From Pararhodobacter oceanensis (GTDB lineage: Bacteria > Pseudomonadota > Alphaproteobacteria > Rhodobacterales > Rhodobacteraceae): a stretch of DNA of 64,000 bases. The stretch covers positions 496,001-560,000 of the forward strand of contig NZ_QDKM01000002.1 in NCBI RefSeq assembly GCF_003076755.1. The letters are read 5' to 3'. Position 1 is the first letter of the stretch, and the number at the start of each line of letters is the position of its first letter. The notes under the pieces were generated by a model. That model was not told the origin of the DNA. It searched no databases and worked only from the letters and a program-made list of their open reading frames with translations. The position numbers and the translations under genes were made by a program. Below, one piece after another: positions 38,697-48,085 of the stretch.

Positions 38697-39773
38697 TCAA
38701 TCGACCAATGTGATCACATGACCGTCGCGCGGCTGCGCATCCCCGCGCGCCAGATCGCCGTAAACCGTCAGTGCGGCCTGTAACCCGCAATGCGCCCGCA
38801 GGTCCAACCAAGTGGAGGCATCGGCGGCGATACGTTTCCAGGCTTGGGTGATCTGGCCCTCGATCACGCCGGGGCCCCAGTCGGCGCGGCGTTTGGCGAT
38901 CTGCGAGGGCGCGAAAAAGAACCTCGGCTTGGCCCCCGGAAGGTCGGATGGCGCGGCGAATTGATCCCAATGACTGGTGCCCACGGCCGCCGAATATTTG
39001 ACGTTTTCGCCCAGATGATGATGCAGCCGCGATTTCACCGAGGCATTTCCCGCCATATCGACATAGATTGACGGTATTTTCTCGAGCGCTTCAACCTGAT
39101 CATAGGTTAGAGTGTGATCGCAGGCGCCCAGACTTTCGACAAACCCGTGGTTGGCCGCGCTGGTGAGGCCAATAATCCGGTAGCGACGGTCAACAGGTTC
39201 GGCGAGAAACTTGCATAGGCCGAGACCGGTCTTCGACGAGGCGCTGCCGATGATGATTTGCTGCGCGCCAAAACATGCGTTGTCGATCAGCCAGTCGAAT
39301 AGCAGATAGGAGGTGGCAAGCAGGGGTTGCAAGAGCGCGCGCAGATGCTCGGTTTCGGGCTTGGTGGTCTGCACCTCGACATAGGTGTTATAGACCTGAG
39401 GCAGCTCGGCACGGTGCGGGGTTTGATCGAGGTAGACACCGGCGCTATCCGCTTGCGGGGTCAGGACCAGCTCTTCGGCCATCGGATAGAAACCATAAAG
39501 CCGCGTTCCGACCGGCAGATGCGGCGCGCGGCTTTCGGTCACCTGCGCCGTGCCCCAGACCGGAACAATGCCCGCCCCCTCAATGCCCGAGGGGAAGAAT
39601 TGCCAATAGCCGATGACAAATCCGGTGCTGGCATAGGTCACATTATTGGCCGTCAGCGCGAAATTCTGCAAACGCAGGCGGGCTTGCCCCTCGGCAAGGG
39701 GCGGCCTCTCGACATGAGCAAGCCGCTGCTTGGTGATATCCTGCTGGTCGGTCAAAATACATGCGTAAGTCAT
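38697..39773 (-). CDS. DUF2855 family protein (MDR/quinone reductase-like)
   Basis: A 358-residue protein of the DUF2855 family, distantly related to medium-chain reductases: N-terminal GroES-like part with LTANNVTYASTGFVIGYWQFFP, then a nucleotide-binding-like middle (IIIGSASSKTGLGLCKFL). The C-terminal HWDQFAAPSDLPGAKPRFFFAPSQIAKR is family specific. Function is not established. GGGGAG lies just upstream of the ATG. It converges with the phosphatidyltransferase gene, with 9 bp between the stops. Confidence 0.8.
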   Translation of the reverse strand: MTYACILTDQQDITKQRLAHVERPPLAEGQARLRLQNFALTANNVTYASTGFVIGYWQFFPSGIEGAGIVPVWGTAQVTESRAPHLPVGTRLYGFYPMAEELVLTPQADSAGVYLDQTPHRAELPQVYNTYVEVQTTKPETEHLRALLQPLLATSYLLFDWLIDNACFGAQQIIIGSASSKTGLGLCKFLAEPVDRRYRIIGLTSAANHGFVESLGACDHTLTYDQVEALEKIPSIYVDMAGNASVKSRLHHHLGENVKYSAAVGTSHWDQFAAPSDLPGAKPRFFFAPSQIAKRRADWGPGVIEGQITQAWKRIAADASTWLDLRAHCGLQAALTVYGDLARGDAQPRDGHVITLVD

Positions 39774-39833
39774 CGCGCTCCCCCCAATTTCGGGCAGTAT
39801 GGGCTGCACTGCAAAGATTGGGCAAGGGGGCGC

Positions 39834-41000
39834 TTACGTCAGCCAGACGGTGGATTCGACTCCGGTGAACCGGCGCATCCGCTCCAACTCGGCTGCCAGT
39901 TTCTCATGTCGGCTGGCGGGCCAGTCGATGCCCGGTTCCGGCCAAAACGCCAAGACTTGCAACTCCGAGGCGCGCCGGTCCGCCTTCACCTCGATCCGGC
40001 CGACAAACCGCTGGCCTTCAAGGATCGGAAACACGTAATAGCCCCAGATCCGCTGCGCGGCGGGTTTGAACATTTCGACGCGGTAGTCAAAGCCGAATAG
40101 GCGCGAAAGCCGGTTGCGGTCGCGGATCACCGGATCAAACGGGTTAAGGATGCGCAGCCGGCTGGTCACGGGGCGCAGCGCGGCCAGACGATCCTCTATA
40201 TTTAGGGGCGCATAGGCAGTCACCCACTCTCCCTGCGCCGTCTCAATCTCAACGAGCTGCAGGCTTTCTTGGCTGCGCGCCAACCATGCGCGCAACTCGA
40301 CCGCCGAACTGGCCGCCCAAAAGCGCTGGATATCGCCTGCTGAGCCAAAGCCGATACGGTCCAGCGCCGCACGGCAGAGCCAGTCAATCTGATCCTCATC
40401 ACTCATCCGCGATGCGCGCAGGTCCTGCGGGAACACCCTTTCAGACAGGTCATAATATTTGGTGAAATTCACCCGATGACTGGTCGCCAATTCGCCCACA
40501 TACCACATGTAGTCGAGCGCCAGTTTATGCGGCGGGCGGGTCCACATCGCTTTTGGCCCCTCGATCTGGCTGTCAAACGCATGGGTCGAGAGCGGCCCCT
40601 CGGTGCGAATCCTATCCTTGATCCGGGCACGCGTATCAGCGTCGGGCAAGCTTCTATACCAGCCAGCGCGGTCCAGTTCCGCGCGTTTGCGGCGAAACTG
40701 ACGCTCCCACATCGGCAGGAACTCCATCGGGATTACCGAGGCATCATGGGTGAAATGCTCAAAGATACTGCGGTCATTGGCCAGCAGTTGCCCGAGCATT
40801 GGCTCGCGGTAATTCTGGTTCCGGCTCCACAAGATATGGTGGTGCGCACGGGCGACGACTTGAATGGCATCGAGCTGCACAAACCCCAGCCGCCGGATCT
40901 CGCCCAGCACATCCAGCGCGCCGGTGGGCGTGCGGGCCAGCCCCTGCGCCGTCAGCCAAAGCTGCCGCGCGGTGCGATTGGGGATGCGAAGAGGCGCCAT
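39834..41000 (-). CDS. YcaQ-like winged-helix DNA glycosylase family protein
   Basis: A 388-residue HTH_42/YcaQ family protein. E. coli YcaQ is a DNA glycosylase that unhooks interstrand crosslinks. The N-terminal winged helices hold LGFVQLDAIQVVARAHHHILWSR, including the QLD stretch where YcaQ has its catalytic Q-x-Q/D motif, and the C-terminus has FDPVIRDRNRLSRLFGFDYRVE and KRIWGYYVFPILEG-like sequence. Assigned by family resemblance; activity on crosslinks is inferred. Confidence 0.82.
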   Translation of the reverse strand: MAPLRIPNRTARQLWLTAQGLARTPTGALDVLGEIRRLGFVQLDAIQVVARAHHHILWSRNQNYREPMLGQLLANDRSIFEHFTHDASVIPMEFLPMWERQFRRKRAELDRAGWYRSLPDADTRARIKDRIRTEGPLSTHAFDSQIEGPKAMWTRPPHKLALDYMWYVGELATSHRVNFTKYYDLSERVFPQDLRASRMSDEDQIDWLCRAALDRIGFGSAGDIQRFWAASSAVELRAWLARSQESLQLVEIETAQGEWVTAYAPLNIEDRLAALRPVTSRLRILNPFDPVIRDRNRLSRLFGFDYRVEMFKPAAQRIWGYYVFPILEGQRFVGRIEVKADRRASELQVLAFWPEPGIDWPASRHEKLAAELERMRRFTGVESTVWLT

Positions 41001-41039
41001 CCACCTTGCCTAAACGGCGCGGGGCGGCCTGCCAAGTCC

Positions 41040-41855
41040 TCAGAACTCGCGCAGTTTCGAAATCTCGTCGGCGATGATCTCTTTGACCTCGTCAAACCGC
41101 TCGGCCATGCGCTGGGTGTGCACCGAGACGCAAATCGCATAAGTGTCGCCGCCCAAGGACACCGGCACCGCAAGGCAGGTCAGGCCGATGGCGTATTCCT
41201 CGCGGTCGACCGCATAGCCGTCGCGCAGGATTTCTTCGAATTCGCGGCGCAGCGCGGCTTCCGAGGTCAGCGTGTGTTCGGTCAGCGGCTCGAAATCGCA
41301 GCTTGAGAAAAACGCCGCCCGTGACGCCTCATCCGAGAGCGCGAGCAGCAATTTTCCCGACGCGCGCGCGTGCACATGCCCGCCCAGATGCCTAGAGGCC
41401 ACCGCCGCGCGCACCGGATGCGAGCCCAAGGCCAGATGCAGGGACACCAGATCGCCGTCAAACCAGCCCGAGGCATAGCTGGTCTCGCCCGAGCGTCTGG
41501 CGATCCGGCGCACCAATGAGCGTAGCTCCTCGGGGCAGGAAAAATGCTCACGAAACCCGTCGATCAGATCGCCAACACGCAGGCCCAACACATAGTTATG
41601 CTCAGCCGAGCGGCGCAAAAGACCAATAACTTCAAGCGATTGCAAGAGGTGATAGGTCGCTTGCGTCGGCAGGCCGGTGCGTTCTCGGATCTCGGCGGCT
41701 TTCAACCCCGAGGGGCTTTCGGCGACGCAAAACAGGATAGACGCGGCGCGCGAAACCGATTGCACACGCGGTTTATTGCGCGTCTTCTCGGTCTCGACGG
41801 CTACGTTTTCCGGCAGTTCCATACCCAAATTTGCGTCGCTTTCACTCGGTGTCAT
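41040..41855 (-). CDS. IclR-family transcriptional regulator
   Basis: A 271-residue IclR regulator. N-terminal winged HTH at about 30-90 (VQSVSRAASILFCVAESPSGLKAAEIRERTGLPTQATYHLLQSL), C-terminal effector domain containing HLGGHVHARASGKLLLA and GLTCLAVPV. The ATG used overlaps the TAA of the upstream reductase gene (TAATG), making it the last gene of the ten-gene catabolic operon and a likely regulator of it; the ligand is probably a pathway substrate. Confidence 0.9.
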   Translation of the reverse strand: MTPSESDANLGMELPENVAVETEKTRNKPRVQSVSRAASILFCVAESPSGLKAAEIRERTGLPTQATYHLLQSLEVIGLLRRSAEHNYVLGLRVGDLIDGFREHFSCPEELRSLVRRIARRSGETSYASGWFDGDLVSLHLALGSHPVRAAVASRHLGGHVHARASGKLLLALSDEASRAAFFSSCDFEPLTEHTLTSEAALRREFEEILRDGYAVDREEYAIGLTCLAVPVSLGGDTYAICVSVHTQRMAERFDEVKEIIADEISKLREF

Positions 41856-42817
41856 TACAGGTCCAGCACGAGGCGGGGGGTTTTGCATCTGGAAACACAG
41901 ATCGTCATTTGATCGTTCAACGCGTGTTCCGCATCGGAGAGATACATGTCTTCATGGTCGGGTATGCCGTCGACAACCCGCGTCAGGCACGTCCCGCAGA
42001 TACCTTGCTCGCAGGAGAGTTCAACTTCAATCCCATTTGTGGTCAGGACATCGGCGATGCTCTGGTCGGAGGGGATGGTAAAGGTCTTGTCGCTTTGTGC
42101 AAGATAGAGTTCAAACCCGTCACCACCGGCGGTTAATACTGGAGCTTCGGCGCTAAAATGCTCGAAATGCACGGTGTTCTCGGGCCAATGCGCCGCGGTG
42201 ATGTATTTTACCGCGTCAATAAAGGGGGAGGGACCGCAGAGATACACATGGGTGCTGGTGGGGCGGGACTGTAAAATCTGCTGTAAGGTGGATCGAACTG
42301 CGTCGGCGGATTGGCCGTAATAATGTATGGTGTTCTCGGCAAGGGCGCTGTTTGCGATGAGATCGGCGAAAGCGGTGACCTCGGGTGCGCGCGAGAAATA
42401 GTGCAGTTCGAAGGGCTTACCATTGGCTTGCAGATACAGAGCCATAGACATCAGCGGGGTGATGCCAATGCCCGCCGCCAGCAAGATCGCATGTGACCCG
42501 TCTGGATCGAGGCCGAAATTGTTGCGCGGCGCAGAGATTTTAAGGCTGTCGCCTATGGATAGCATAGTATGCACGGCCTCAGAACCGCCACGGGAGCTTA
42601 CCTCGCGCTTCACCGCAATATGGTAGCGTGAGGTATCGCCGGGGGCGGCCCAAAGCGAATATTGCCGGATCAATCCGTTTGGCAGATGCAGATCAATATG
42701 GGCACCACATTCAAACTGGGGCAATTCGGCGCCATTGGCATCCGCCAATTCAATGCGCAATATATCGTCATTCTCGCGGATTATATCCGTGATCACCGCA
42801 TCAATTTTATCACTCAT
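41855..42817 (-). CDS. Phthalate-dioxygenase-type reductase (FMN/2Fe-2S, PDR/VanB)
   Basis: NADH-dependent electron donor to the Rieske oxygenase of the same operon, 320 residues. FMN/flavin domain with RQYSLWAAP near 50-58, NAD domain with LLAAGIGITPLMSMA near 112-126 and YLCGPSPF, and a C-terminal plant-type ferredoxin with CEQGICGTC and a later Cys (about 268-310). This order (flavin, NAD, 2Fe-2S at the C-terminus) is that of phthalate dioxygenase reductase and VanB. Confidence 0.9.
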   Translation of the reverse strand: MSDKIDAVITDIIRENDDILRIELADANGAELPQFECGAHIDLHLPNGLIRQYSLWAAPGDTSRYHIAVKREVSSRGGSEAVHTMLSIGDSLKISAPRNNFGLDPDGSHAILLAAGIGITPLMSMALYLQANGKPFELHYFSRAPEVTAFADLIANSALAENTIHYYGQSADAVRSTLQQILQSRPTSTHVYLCGPSPFIDAVKYITAAHWPENTVHFEHFSAEAPVLTAGGDGFELYLAQSDKTFTIPSDQSIADVLTTNGIEVELSCEQGICGTCLTRVVDGIPDHEDMYLSDAEHALNDQMTICVSRCKTPRLVLDL

Positions 42818-42828
42818 GGTGGATGCCT

Positions 42829-43248
42829 TTATCCTTGCGGCGGCTGGATAAGGAATTGTCGCTGCGTGGATTTGCGCGAAATCTTCCAGGAGCCGGCATG
42901 CTGGATCAGCGAGCCATGTGAGGTCAGCACCATCGACGGCCCGCTGACACTGGGCGATTCACCTTCCGCCGCCTTGCCCGCGTAGAGCGTGATATAGACG
43001 CTAAAGTCCTGCCCTTCTGCGCTATCTGAGAGGAGGATGTTCGTGATCACATGGCGGGTGTGCAGGTCGGCAGATCGGCCAAAATAGGCGGCTTCCACTT
43101 CGGCAGGGCCGGTCAAAACTTCGCCCTTGCGGTGCCATTCCCCGTGATCGGCGAAAGCCTTGGCGGCGTCGTCGAAACGGGCCTCGTCCAAGGCTTGATA
43201 GAAGCCCAAAATCAACTGTTGTCCGGCAATGAAATCAGCGTCATTCAT
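42829..43248 (-). CDS. NTF2/SnoaL-like protein
   Basis: A 139-residue single-domain protein with the NTF2-like cone fold pattern: QQLILGFYQALDEARFDDAAKAFADHGEWHRKGEVLTGPAEVEAAY, and a C-terminal beta sheet with SMVLTSHGSLIQHAGSWKISRKS. Members include small beta subunits of ring-hydroxylating oxygenases, hydratases and isomerases. In this operon it could be an isomerase/hydratase; a dioxygenase small subunit is less likely because the alpha subunit is of the phthalate (alpha-only) class. Confidence 0.75.
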   Translation of the reverse strand: MNDADFIAGQQLILGFYQALDEARFDDAAKAFADHGEWHRKGEVLTGPAEVEAAYFGRSADLHTRHVITNILLSDSAEGQDFSVYITLYAGKAAEGESPSVSGPSMVLTSHGSLIQHAGSWKISRKSTQRQFLIQPPQG

Positions 43249-43254
43249 ATTCTC

Positions 43255-44025
43255 TTATCCTTCCTTGGCGGTGCTCATCATGGCGTTCACCGAGCCCACA
43301 AGCGCGCCGATATCCGAGCCGAGCAGGAACAGGCTCACGCCCTCGGCAGTCCACTCCGCCACTTTTGCGGGCGGGCATAGGATGCCACTCGCGGTGCCGC
43401 TGTCTTTCGCAAGAGCAAGCGCCGTGGTGATTGCATTTTGCACTTTTGGCGCGGCGGGATCGGCGCGGTGGCCGAGCTGTGCCGAGAGGTCCATCGGGCC
43501 AATAAACACCGCGTCGACACCGTCAACAGCAGAGATTTCCGCTATGTTATCAATCGCCTCTTGACTTTCGATCTGCAGGATAACGGTGATCGGCTGTTCT
43601 GGTCCTTCGGGAAAATACGAAGCATCCATGCCGTAGCGCGAGGCACGGATGCTGCCGCCAATCCCGCGTTTTCCCTCGGGGGCAAACCGGGTATGGGCTA
43701 CGATCTCGCGCGCCTCGTCCGCGCTGCGCACATCGGCGACCATGATGCCGGTGACGCCCAGATCGAGCACAGGTTTGATCGCCCGCAGGTCCATCGGTGC
43801 CACGCGCACGATCACCGGTTTGCGGTCGGCAATCGCCGCCACCTGCGCATGTATGAGGGGCAGGGAGGTCGCGCCATGTTCGGCTTCGAGACAGATGTAA
43901 TCCAGCGCCGAATGGCTGAGGATTTCGGCAATCTGAAACGAGGTTGTGCATTGGAAAATGCCACTCAGCGGCGCGCCGTCCCTGAGCATTTGCCGAAAGT
44001 TCTGCGGCGTAACCATCCCTGCCAT
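43255..44025 (-). CDS. HpcH/HpaI-family aldolase
   Basis: Class II (metal-dependent) pyruvate aldolase, 256 residues. CLEAEHGATSLPLIHAQVAAIADRKPVIVRV near 45-75 has the catalytic His and Arg, GVTGIMVADVRSADEAREIV the metal region, and GVDAVFIGPMDLSAQLGH the C-terminal loop. HpaI-type enzymes cleave 4-hydroxy-2-oxo acids to pyruvate plus an aldehyde, a common last step after ring cleavage. 8 bp from the Rieske gene. Confidence 0.88.
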   Translation of the reverse strand: MAGMVTPQNFRQMLRDGAPLSGIFQCTTSFQIAEILSHSALDYICLEAEHGATSLPLIHAQVAAIADRKPVIVRVAPMDLRAIKPVLDLGVTGIMVADVRSADEAREIVAHTRFAPEGKRGIGGSIRASRYGMDASYFPEGPEQPITVILQIESQEAIDNIAEISAVDGVDAVFIGPMDLSAQLGHRADPAAPKVQNAITTALALAKDSGTASGILCPPAKVAEWTAEGVSLFLLGSDIGALVGSVNAMMSTAKEG

Positions 44026-44033
44026 CTCCTTTG

Positions 44034-45392
44034 TTAAGCAGTTTTCACGGGTGTCAGCGCCGAGGTGTCCGTGCCACCCGGTGCCAATGCCAGCCGGTGA
44101 CCAAAGCGCTCTTTCATCACATCTTCAAAGGGGATTTTGTCGCTACACACATGGCTGCCGGACCGCAGGCGATACAGGCCGGCATGCGAGTGTGCCGAGG
44201 GCAGCAGCCCCTCGTTGTCAAAGGCCAGAACCGCATCAAGGATATAGCGCCGGAACTGAACAACACCCAGATCACTGGAGTTTAAGTGTTCCTTGGTACG
44301 ATCCACAATCGGACCCATGCTTTCCTGAATAGCTGCGTCTTGTTCCGACACGCCCTTAATACCCGTATAGGTTTTATTGCGCTGCTCTTCGCGGTCGATC
44401 ATGAAATCATTGTTGATATTGCGGATCGGACGATAGTCTTCGTCGGTCTCCGCATGGATCGAGGCGCCTTTCTGGAAGCGCGAAACCTCGTCTTCCGAGA
44501 GTTTGCGCTCTGGGTTCCACGTATAGTTAAAGATCCAGCAGGTCTCGTCATCGATCGGCACCCAGCATTGACCATGCATATTCTCACCGGGGAAAGCGTT
44601 CGGCGCCAGACCGTGGTTCGGCATCAAAAACTGGCTGATCCGCCAATAGGTGTCGCCCTCATCGGCATAGCGTGCGCCGCCGATGACCAGACCGGTTTCG
44701 TGTTTGGTGATCGAGAATCGCGGCGATCCGTCGTTGCGGATCCAACCCAAGCGACGCTCGTCCGCCGAGGATTCCGCGACGAATTGGTCCTTGCCGAAGT
44801 TGATTTTCCCGTCGACCAACGGCATATGCAGGAAGGAGAAATGCGCCGTGTCCAGAGCGCCTTCGCAGGCCTGCGCCCAGTTCGAATATTGCAGCTTTTT
44901 CGACACATAGACCTGATCCGAGGGCAGGGCGGTGAACTCAAAATCCGGCAGTTCCGGCATGAGTTCTTTCGGGCCAAGGTAAACCCAGATGAAGCCGCCT
45001 GCTTCGCGTGTCGGATAGGTTTCCAGCTTGATCTTCTTGCACATTTTCTCGCGCTGGCCGTTGTCGGGCAGGGTCGGAATGTCCAAGCAATTGCCGTCAA
45101 CGTCGAATTTCCAGCCGTGATAGGCGCAGCGAATGCCGCCCTCTTCGACGCGGCCAAAGAACAGGTTGGCGCCGCGATGCGGGCAGGTCGGGGTGATCAA
45201 TTGCGCGCGGCCACTGGTGTCGCGGATCGCCACCATATCGGTGTTGAGGATGCGCACGCGTTTGGGCGGGCAATCGGGCTCGGGCAGTTCACGCGACAGC
45301 AGTGCCGGTTGCCAGAAGAACCGGAACATCTTGCCCATCGGCCGCTCGGGGCCGGTTTGCGTCAACAAATCGTTTTTCTCTTTGGTCAGCAT
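44034..45392 (-). CDS. Rieske non-haem iron ring-hydroxylating oxygenase, alpha subunit
   Basis: A 452-residue oxygenase. Rieske ligands are Cys70/His72 (TCPHRGANL) and Cys89/His92 (CAYHGW); the mononuclear iron site is D181-x2-H184-x4-H189 in LDTAHFSFLH. Length, the early Rieske motif and lack of a beta subunit gene suggest the phthalate 4,5-dioxygenase/vanillate demethylase group. It would use the reductase encoded three genes downstream. It could mono- or dihydroxylate, or O/N-demethylate, an aromatic or heterocyclic acid. Confidence 0.9.
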   Translation of the reverse strand: MLTKEKNDLLTQTGPERPMGKMFRFFWQPALLSRELPEPDCPPKRVRILNTDMVAIRDTSGRAQLITPTCPHRGANLFFGRVEEGGIRCAYHGWKFDVDGNCLDIPTLPDNGQREKMCKKIKLETYPTREAGGFIWVYLGPKELMPELPDFEFTALPSDQVYVSKKLQYSNWAQACEGALDTAHFSFLHMPLVDGKINFGKDQFVAESSADERRLGWIRNDGSPRFSITKHETGLVIGGARYADEGDTYWRISQFLMPNHGLAPNAFPGENMHGQCWVPIDDETCWIFNYTWNPERKLSEDEVSRFQKGASIHAETDEDYRPIRNINNDFMIDREEQRNKTYTGIKGVSEQDAAIQESMGPIVDRTKEHLNSSDLGVVQFRRYILDAVLAFDNEGLLPSAHSHAGLYRLRSGSHVCSDKIPFEDVMKERFGHRLALAPGGTDTSALTPVKTA

Positions 45393-45417
45393 GGTTAATC
45401 CTCCTCAGGGTGCAAAA

Positions 45418-46197
45418 TCAGGCATCCACGCCAAGCGCGGCGGCGATTTTGTCATGCAAGATACGGAATTTGTCGCGGTCGGTGCGGTCTTCTTCGGTCG
45501 GGCTTTCTTCGAGCAAAAGCCGCGCCGGAGCGCCGAGCACCAAGATCCGGTCAGCCATCTCGATCGCGTCGTCAATGCGGTGGGTGATGAACAGACAGGT
45601 CTTGTTATACTTGCGGATCACCTCGCTCACATCGGCGCGCAGGGTCTGCGAAGTGACATGGTCAAGCTGGCTAAAGCATTCATCCAGCAGCAGAATTTCC
45701 GGGTCGATTGCCAGCGCACGGGCGAGGCTCGCACGTTGGCGCATGCCGCCGGAGAGTTCATGCGGATAAAGGTTGGCCGCCGCCGTCAGGTTCACGCGGT
45801 CGAGCCATTCGAGGGCTTTTTCGCGCGCCTGTGCCTTGGGTTCGCGTAGGATCAAAAGGCCGAGTTCGACGTTTTCGACAGTGGTGCGCCAGGGCAGCAA
45901 GCGGTCGGTTTGAAAGCCCACCGAAATCGTCTGGCGCAGCTTTTTGAAGTCCTTGTTCGGGTCCATTCCCATCACGCGGACGCGGCCTTTGGTCGGGCCG
46001 AAGTTGCCCATGATCAGGTTCAACGCGGTGCTTTTGCCAGCGCCGGTGCGACCCAGAAACGAGACGATCTCGCCTTTGTTGACATGGAACGACAGGTTTT
46101 CAATGGCGACGACCGAACCGAAACTCTTGTTGATTGAGTCGAGCAGGATCGCCGGTTCCTCGCCATTTTGAATGGCAGCGTTTGATTGCGGGGACAT
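45418..46197 (-). CDS. NitT/TauT-type ABC transporter ATP-binding protein
   Basis: A 259-residue ATPase of the SsuB/TauB/NrtD class. Walker A GRTGAGKST near 50-58, Q-loop GFQTDRLLPWRT, signature [15 protein letters not shown] and Walker B ILLLDECFSQLD. Its ATG overlaps the permease stop. Powers uptake of the operon's substrate. Confidence 0.9.
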   Translation of the reverse strand: MSPQSNAAIQNGEEPAILLDSINKSFGSVVAIENLSFHVNKGEIVSFLGRTGAGKSTALNLIMGNFGPTKGRVRVMGMDPNKDFKKLRQTISVGFQTDRLLPWRTTVENVELGLLILREPKAQAREKALEWLDRVNLTAAANLYPHELSGGMRQRASLARALAIDPEILLLDECFSQLDHVTSQTLRADVSEVIRKYNKTCLFITHRIDDAIEMADRILVLGAPARLLLEESPTEEDRTDRDKFRILHDKIAAALGVDA

Positions 46198-47009
46198 TAG
46201 CGCACCTCGACTTCGGGCCGGTAGCGCAGCACTCGCTTTTCGAGCAGGGCGACCAGGAATTGTGAGAAGATATTCAGGACAACAAGAAACAGGGTCCAGG
46301 CAAAGACGGAGGCGATGTCAAAATTCGCTTGAGCAAGCCCCATCTGCGCACCGATCCCGACCGCCGAGGCAATGAGTTCGGCGAAGATCACCATACGGGT
46401 GGCATAGCCGATGACCGAACGGGTGGTCGAGAAGACATAGGCGATAATATGCGGGAGGATCAAATAGCGCAGCACTTGCCATCTGTTGGGACGAAAGCTC
46501 TCGCACATTTCAAGCCATTCTTTGGGCAATGAGCGAATGCCGTCAAAAACATTGAGCGCGTAAAATGGAACAAGGATCACGGACATGATGAAGAAGATGC
46601 GAATTTCAGGCTCACGGAACCAGAATACGGCAATCAACATCCATGACAGCGCGGGAATACCGGTGTCGATCACCACCAATGAGCGGACATAGGGGCGAAT
46701 GCGTGGCAGCATACCCATAACAATGCCCAAGATTGTGCCGATCAGCATGGCGAAAGCCAGTGCAATGGCCAAACGCAGTAGGGTGATCAGGATTTCATCC
46801 CAGAGCGAGGTCAATTGTGTCCACAGCTTTTCAGCAATCAACACAGGCGGGGGGGCGATATAATGCGGCGCGAATTGGCTTGCGATCTGCAAAGCGAGAA
46901 TGATCAGCGCAACAACAACCAAGCCGGCAAAACGGTCTTGATTAAACACCCGCAATAGAACTGGCCCGGATTTTCCGGTGGGTGTTACAGAGGTTTCCTG
47001 TGTTGACAT
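46197..47009 (-). CDS. NitT/TauT-type ABC transporter permease
   Basis: A 270-residue inner-membrane permease with about six helices. The EAA loop region EWLEMCESFRPNRWQVLRYLILPHIIAYVFS (about 155-185) contacts the ATPase. I use the ATG before STQETSV; ATGs 5 and 11 codons upstream are possible. Directly coupled to the ATPase gene. Confidence 0.88.
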   Translation of the reverse strand: MSTQETSVTPTGKSGPVLLRVFNQDRFAGLVVVALIILALQIASQFAPHYIAPPPVLIAEKLWTQLTSLWDEILITLLRLAIALAFAMLIGTILGIVMGMLPRIRPYVRSLVVIDTGIPALSWMLIAVFWFREPEIRIFFIMSVILVPFYALNVFDGIRSLPKEWLEMCESFRPNRWQVLRYLILPHIIAYVFSTTRSVIGYATRMVIFAELIASAVGIGAQMGLAQANFDIASVFAWTLFLVVLNIFSQFLVALLEKRVLRYRPEVEVR

Positions 47010-47069
47010 GGAGTAATCTTTCATTTGAGCCGTCGCCCGCAAAGCGTGACGAGCGACGGCAGATTAGCC

Positions 47070-48047
47070 TCAGCTGGCGAAATAGGCGTCGTCGATCTCG
47101 GCGTCATCCGCGTCGATGAAGGCTTGCGCCTCGCGGACGAGTTGGCGGCCCTCGGGCTGCTGCATCGAATGCGACGAGAACTGCAGACGACCGGCCTCAT
47201 AGGCCTGCATCAAGACTTCGGGTTCGACGTTGAGTTCCGGTGCGGCGATGGTAAAGGCGTCCATCGGATCTGCGTTGATCTGGTCCATCAGTTGCGCAAA
47301 AGTTGCATGCACCAAAGCGGCGGTTTCTGCATTGCGCTCAATCGCTTCGTTGCGCAGGGCAAAGGCGAAATAGGGCAGTTCCATACCTTTGGACTGTTCG
47401 TATTCCTGACCCAGATTGAAGATCGTGCGCAGACCGGGCATGCGCGACATCGCGGCCGAGACATTGGGCTCCCACGACAGGGCAGCATCGACGTTACCGG
47501 CCATCAATAGGGTCATGGCCTGCGCCGGGCTCGGCACGTTTTGCACGGTGATGTCTTCGCCGAGTTCCAGATCATAGAGATCCTGCATCGTCGATTTGCA
47601 CATGTTGAAGGCGCCCGAAGCGGCAATCGCCGAGACGGTTTTGCCGCGCAGTTCTTCGACCGAGGAGGGGCCGTCGTCGCGGGTGACGATGTTGATCATC
47701 GTTCCGGTGGTGATGGTGGTGGCGAGGCTGGTCGGAACGCCACGCTTATACATGCGCAGGTAAGTGTCCCAAGCGCCGATCCCCAATTCAAAGGTGCCCG
47801 AAATGAAGTCGCTATAATAGCTCGACACCGAAGTGTATTCATTGGTGATGTTGATTTCGAGACCGTTGTCGAGATCAGGGCGTTTATGCTTGAGGTATTC
47901 GTTGATAATTACGCTGACGCCGGTTTTCAGCGTCGCATAGTTCAACTGAATGCGACCGCTTTGAGCGAACACCGCGGGGGTGCTGATCAAAGGTGTGGCG
48001 GCGGCGAGAAGGCCGGTTTGCACGAAGGCGCGTCTTGAAATCGTCAT
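47070..48047 (-). CDS. NitT/TauT-type substrate-binding protein (Tat-type signal)
   Basis: A 325-residue periplasmic binding protein. The N-terminus TISRRAFVQTGLLAAATPLISTPAVFAQ has twin arginines and a Tat-like consensus, cleaved near VFA-QS. The body follows the SsuA/TauA/NMT1 pattern (TLKTGVSVIINEYLKHKRPD, RGKTVSAIAASGAFNM). Family ligands are sulfonates, nitrate, aromatic acids and pyrimidines; none can be chosen from sequence alone. Confidence 0.86.
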   Translation of the reverse strand: MTISRRAFVQTGLLAAATPLISTPAVFAQSGRIQLNYATLKTGVSVIINEYLKHKRPDLDNGLEINITNEYTSVSSYYSDFISGTFELGIGAWDTYLRMYKRGVPTSLATTITTGTMINIVTRDDGPSSVEELRGKTVSAIAASGAFNMCKSTMQDLYDLELGEDITVQNVPSPAQAMTLLMAGNVDAALSWEPNVSAAMSRMPGLRTIFNLGQEYEQSKGMELPYFAFALRNEAIERNAETAALVHATFAQLMDQINADPMDAFTIAAPELNVEPEVLMQAYEAGRLQFSSHSMQQPEGRQLVREAQAFIDADDAEIDDAYFAS

Positions 48048-48085
48048 AGTTCTCTCTCCCTTGGTTTTGGTTCGTGTCGTTCTTG

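Noticed and set aside
42829-43248. Assignment of the NTF2-like protein as ring-hydroxylating dioxygenase beta subunit
   Set aside because: The oxygenase is of the phthalate class that works without a beta subunit, the NTF2-like gene is separated from it by the aldolase gene, and the sequence fits general SnoaL-like proteins better.
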